Assembly (NCBI GenBank): GCA_947479085.1
Contig: CANJYB010000009.1
Span: 84,043 to 148,042, forward strand
Reading direction: 5' to 3'
DNA from: Bacteroidota bacterium
GTDB lineage: Bacteria > Bacteroidota > Bacteroidia > 2-12-FULL-35-15
DNA length: 64,000 bases
The position numbers and the translations under genes were made by a program. The notes under the pieces were generated by a model that worked only from the letters and a program-made list of their open reading frames with translations, made no database searches and was not told where the DNA came from. This document shows, one piece after another, positions 61,015 through 64,000 of this stretch; the stretch's first letter is position 1, and the number at the start of each line of letters is the position of its first letter.

Positions 61015-61213
61015 AGTTGAAGAATTTATGTTGTTAAACTTTAAGAATACAAAATTAAACTAATTAAAGATTAAAACAAATACGTTAAATCTTTAATTCT
61101 CATCCAAGATTATTGGAAGGCTATGTCTATACCATAACAATAATTTATTTTGACGCGCTAAGGCTAAAAGGACGGCAAGAGGAATATGATTTTCAAAGCG
61201 TTTTTCCCTATTC

Positions 61214-61618
61214 TTATGCCGGAAATTTACTCATGTCCATGTAAAATATCTCCCAGGTATGCCCGTCAAAATCTTCAATGGTTCGTTGTTGCATAAAACC
61301 ATAATCTTTCATTTCACTAGGTTCTGTTCCTCCTGCTTTTAGTCCATTTGTTACCATGCTATTCACCATATCCACACTTTCAACTGATAATGAAAAGAGT
61401 CCGGCTAAGCTTGATTTTGTATCTGCAATTGGTTTGGTAGCAAAAGATTCAAACTTTTCGTGAGTAAGTATCATTACAAAAATGTTTTCACTCCAAACCA
61501 TACATTTTCCTTTGTCGTCTGAGAATTGTGGATTATTTGTAAAACCTAATGCAGTATAAAAGTCCATAGATTTTTGAAGGTCTTTTACTGCTAAATTAAT
61601 AAAAATTTGTTTTGTCAT
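61214..61618 (-). CDS. VOC (glyoxalase/bleomycin-resistance fold) protein
   Basis: The 134-residue product is a vicinal-oxygen-chelate protein. The first beta-alpha-beta unit is IFINLAVKDLQKSMDFYTALGFT and the second ends in DFDGHTWEIFYMD. It resembles the PhnB/lactoylglutathione-lyase-like group but has only partly conserved metal ligands, so a specific reaction cannot be assigned. The gene lies alone between two T9SS genes with about 200 AT-rich bases upstream and 20 bases to the next stop downstream. Confidence 0.85.
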   Translation of the reverse strand: MTKQIFINLAVKDLQKSMDFYTALGFTNNPQFSDDKGKCMVWSENIFVMILTHEKFESFATKPIADTKSSLAGLFSLSVESVDMVNSMVTNGLKAGGTEPSEMKDYGFMQQRTIEDFDGHTWEIFYMDMSKFPA

Positions 61619-61637
61619 TTTATTTTTTTTAATCCCT

Positions 61638-63776
61638 TTACTGCAAAATTATTGTTCTGGTATCAATCACTGCGTTCAGGTTATCGAGTATGGAAACAAA
61701 ATAAGTTCCGGGCCCTGTCCAACCACTCAGATTAATATAGAACTGCTGCTGATTGATAAGTGAATAAAACACCTGCTGCCCAAGACTGTTTTCTATTTTT
61801 ATCTGGTAACCATTCATCATGGCATAATTGCCGTTATCTATTGTTATATGGTCGCTGGCAGGATTTGGAAATATTATTATTGTGTTCACATTGTTTGGTG
61901 GAAGAATAGCGGTAATGGTGGTATTAATAATTAAAGTATCTGTTACGGAAATATGCATTGTGTCAACTACATGCACGGTGTCTATTATATGTACAGTATC
62001 TATTATATGTACCGTATCAACTATATGAACTGTATCGGTTAAGGATATATGCATCGTGTCAGTTATTTGCAATGTGTCATACGAAGTACAGATACTACCT
62101 GCAGTATCATACACAATTGTGCTTATGGAAGAAGTACCTGTGCAGGAGTTGCCATTAGTATAACTATAGTGAATGATACGGGTTCCCAAACCTGCAGTAG
62201 TTGGATTAAATAAGTTGCCCGAAACTCCGGCACCTGAAAATGTTCCTCCCGCTGGACTTGCTGATAAAGTAACCGGGGCAGAATTCATATTTATTAAAGG
62301 AGCCACCGCATTAACGGTTACTGATGGAGGAGGGTTGATAGTAAGGTTAATGGTAAGTGTGCTGTCGCAACCGGTGGAGTTTAAAAGAGCCTGAGTATAG
62401 GTGCCGGATGTGGTATAGGTTTGAGAATTTAATGTAAAACTGCCGCAAGATGATTGAGATAGTACACCTGAGCTGGAACAACCAAGTTTCACCATCCAGA
62501 AATCATAATTACCATGATTAAGGGTTAAATCTCCGTCACTTGATAAAGACCCGCCTGCAACAATATAATCTCCGCTGGTGGTTTGACGGATGCTGGTAAC
62601 ATATTCGTGATTGCTGCCACCTAATGTTTTTTGCCATAGATAAGTGCCGGCAGCGTTGAATTTTAAAACCCAGCCTTCGTAAGATGGGAATGATCCGTGT
62701 GTTCCTAATACATCCCCGTCATTTGAATAGGTAGCGCCTGCAGTAACGTATCCTCCGTCACTGGTTTGCTGAACAGAATAGGAAATATCCGTTCCGAATC
62801 CTCCCATGGCTTTTTGCCATTGAATACTTCCCGAACCATCCAGTTTCACTATCCAGAAATCTTCACTACCATTGTTTACCGTTACATCTCCGTCAGCAAT
62901 AAAGGAGGAACCTGAAAAAATATAACCTCCATCAGTGGTAATGTCCACAGAGTTTGCTTCGTCAGCACCCGAACTTCCATACGTGTGTTGCCATTGCAAT
63001 GTTCCGCTGCCATCCAGTTTCACCAGCCAGCAATCCTTGCCACCATGATTCGAGGTAATGTCTCCATTATTCGATTCGGTGGTACCTGCCACAATATATC
63101 CCCCATCCGGAGTCGGTTGGATAGAATGCGCAACATCGTCAGCTGAGCCGCCAAACGATTTTTGCCATTGAAGGTTTCCTGTAGCATCCATTTTCACAAC
63201 CCAGAAATCCAAAAAACCATGATTTCCGGTTACATCACCCCCGTTCACATTATTTTGCCCGGCAGCAATATAACCTCCGTCAGGAGTTTGCTTTACAGAA
63301 TAAGCTATATCGTAATAAGGACCTCCAAACGATTTTTGCCATTGAATGGTACCCGCTGCATCCAGTTTCACTATCCAGAAATCATCCTGTCCTTCATTCC
63401 AGGTTGCATCTCCATCAAAGGAAAATGCATACCCCCCTACAATATATCCACCATCAGCAGTTTGTTCTATAGATTTAGCCACATCGAAATCACTTCCTCC
63501 CAAAGATTTTTGCCATTGAAGTATTCCAGTAGCATCCACTTTCACAATCCACATATCCGATTTAGTAGTAAATCCGTGGTGACCCGAAACATCTCCGCTA
63601 TTTGAATAAGAATAGCCTGCCGAAATGTAACCTCCATCAGAAGTTGGCGTTACAGCATTAGCAAATTCTTCATGAAATCCCCCGAGTGATTTTTGCCATT
63701 GAATAGGAGGGCCTTGTGCCAGGGAATTAAAAACAAAAAATGCAGTATTGACGATAAGGAGTAAGAATTTTTTCAT
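61638..63776 (-). CDS. T9SS type A cargo protein with seven-bladed repeat domain
   Basis: The 712-residue product has a signal peptide and seven repeats of about 57-60 residues (about 23-435). Each repeat has WQKSLGG, a TPDGGYI strand, a GD turn and W-VKLD, consistent with a seven-bladed propeller. A short domain with CGSFTLNSQTYTTSG follows (about 445-485), then a Gly/Ala-rich segment with NGNSCTGTSS. A low-complexity linker (about 570-615) repeats DTVHI, DTMHIS and DTVHVV. The sorting domain ends the protein (FPNPASDHITID, then GTYFVSIL and TRTIILQ). It should be surface exposed. The ligand is unknown. Confidence 0.9.
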   Translation of the reverse strand: MKKFLLLIVNTAFFVFNSLAQGPPIQWQKSLGGFHEEFANAVTPTSDGGYISAGYSYSNSGDVSGHHGFTTKSDMWIVKVDATGILQWQKSLGGSDFDVAKSIEQTADGGYIVGGYAFSFDGDATWNEGQDDFWIVKLDAAGTIQWQKSFGGPYYDIAYSVKQTPDGGYIAAGQNNVNGGDVTGNHGFLDFWVVKMDATGNLQWQKSFGGSADDVAHSIQPTPDGGYIVAGTTESNNGDITSNHGGKDCWLVKLDGSGTLQWQHTYGSSGADEANSVDITTDGGYIFSGSSFIADGDVTVNNGSEDFWIVKLDGSGSIQWQKAMGGFGTDISYSVQQTSDGGYVTAGATYSNDGDVLGTHGSFPSYEGWVLKFNAAGTYLWQKTLGGSNHEYVTSIRQTTSGDYIVAGGSLSSDGDLTLNHGNYDFWMVKLGCSSSGVLSQSSCGSFTLNSQTYTTSGTYTQALLNSTGCDSTLTINLTINPPPSVTVNAVAPLINMNSAPVTLSASPAGGTFSGAGVSGNLFNPTTAGLGTRIIHYSYTNGNSCTGTSSISTIVYDTAGSICTSYDTLQITDTMHISLTDTVHIVDTVHIIDTVHIIDTVHVVDTMHISVTDTLIINTTITAILPPNNVNTIIIFPNPASDHITIDNGNYAMMNGYQIKIENSLGQQVFYSLINQQQFYINLSGWTGPGTYFVSILDNLNAVIDTRTIILQ

Positions 63777-63799
63777 GTTATGTTTTATTTATATTAATG

Positions 63800-63807
63800 C
63801 AAAAATA
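63800..63807 (-). promoter_or_regulatory. Promoter of the seven-bladed T9SS gene (TATTTTTG)
   Basis: On the minus strand TATTTTTG matches TAnnTTTG and lies about 25 bases before the ATG. The rest of 63808-64000 is AT-rich and shows no gene. Confidence 0.5.
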
Positions 63808-64000
63808 TGAAAATTAATATACGTATAAAAAAATTATAATAATTTGTTCTTTTTTCCCATTGTTGGTGTTTTTACCAACCATCTGATAATTTTTATTATT
63901 CAAATTTTTTGTTTCAGAGTGTTTGCCAGTTAAATAATCCCGCACGTGCGAGACAAAGGCAAAATTTCCATTAATGGAAGTTGCTCTTGTCCTTCCTTAA

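Overview
This window comes from a low-GC member of the Bacteroidota, most likely an aerobic, free-living or environmental lineage. The evidence is a set of type IX secretion (T9SS) cargo proteins with type A and type B C-terminal sorting domains, a PorP/SprF protein, a TamL-like lipidated Omp85 protein, a primary-type sigma factor without region 1.1, and several promoters of the Bacteroidota form (TTG, about 20 bases, TAnnTTTG). Start codons mostly lack Shine-Dalgarno sequences. I saw no tRNA, rRNA, CRISPR array, phage or intact insertion sequence.

Layout. 1-2.8 kb: T9SS cargo genes, one cut by the window edge and one N-terminally truncated. 2.9-6.1 kb: a c-type cytochrome lipoprotein, a heme-copper-oxidase-like membrane protein and a tryptophanase. 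6.1-9.6 kb: a CotH/lamin-tail T9SS type B protein with its PorP/SprF partner. 10-12.3 kb: ribBA and a principal-type sigma factor. 12.9-22.4 kb: a phenylacetyl-CoA degradation cluster (paaABCD, paaG, paaH, paaI, paaJ, paaY) with four accessory genes and a GxxExxY nuclease-like gene inserted between paaD and paaG. 22.5-28.5 kb: cold-shock protein, YggS, DUF1015, SerA and two tandem polytopic membrane proteins. 28.6-36 kb: M48 peptidase, P-type ATPase, membrane-bound TPR adenylate cyclase, SpoU RNA methyltransferase. 36.5-41.1 kb: two Omp85-like outer-membrane proteins. 41.7-44 kb: three unrecognised genes. 44.2-48.9 kb: fbaB, accD, rpsO, pnp. 49-52.9 kb: a minus-strand group with a Tes-like radical SAM enzyme, an Lgt-like membrane protein and a DUF4159 protein. 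53.3-63.8 kb: TonB-dependent receptor pair, propeller-SpoIIE sensor phosphatase, two T9SS cargo proteins and a VOC protein.

The most unusual content lies between the genes. Nearly every spacer of the paa cluster holds a different imperfect palindrome built from its own short repeated word. Three long spacers hold degenerate tandem arrays with periods of 21, 22 and 42 bases, and the 42-base array alternates the orientation of half its unit. Three other spacers hold larger nested inverted repeats. The GxxExxY gene sits between direct repeats of one palindrome family, which suggests it moves with or within that repeat. The radical SAM/Lgt-like/DUF4159 group is the best candidate for an undescribed enzymatic system, perhaps lipid modification. 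All functions are read from sequence by eye; no database search was run.
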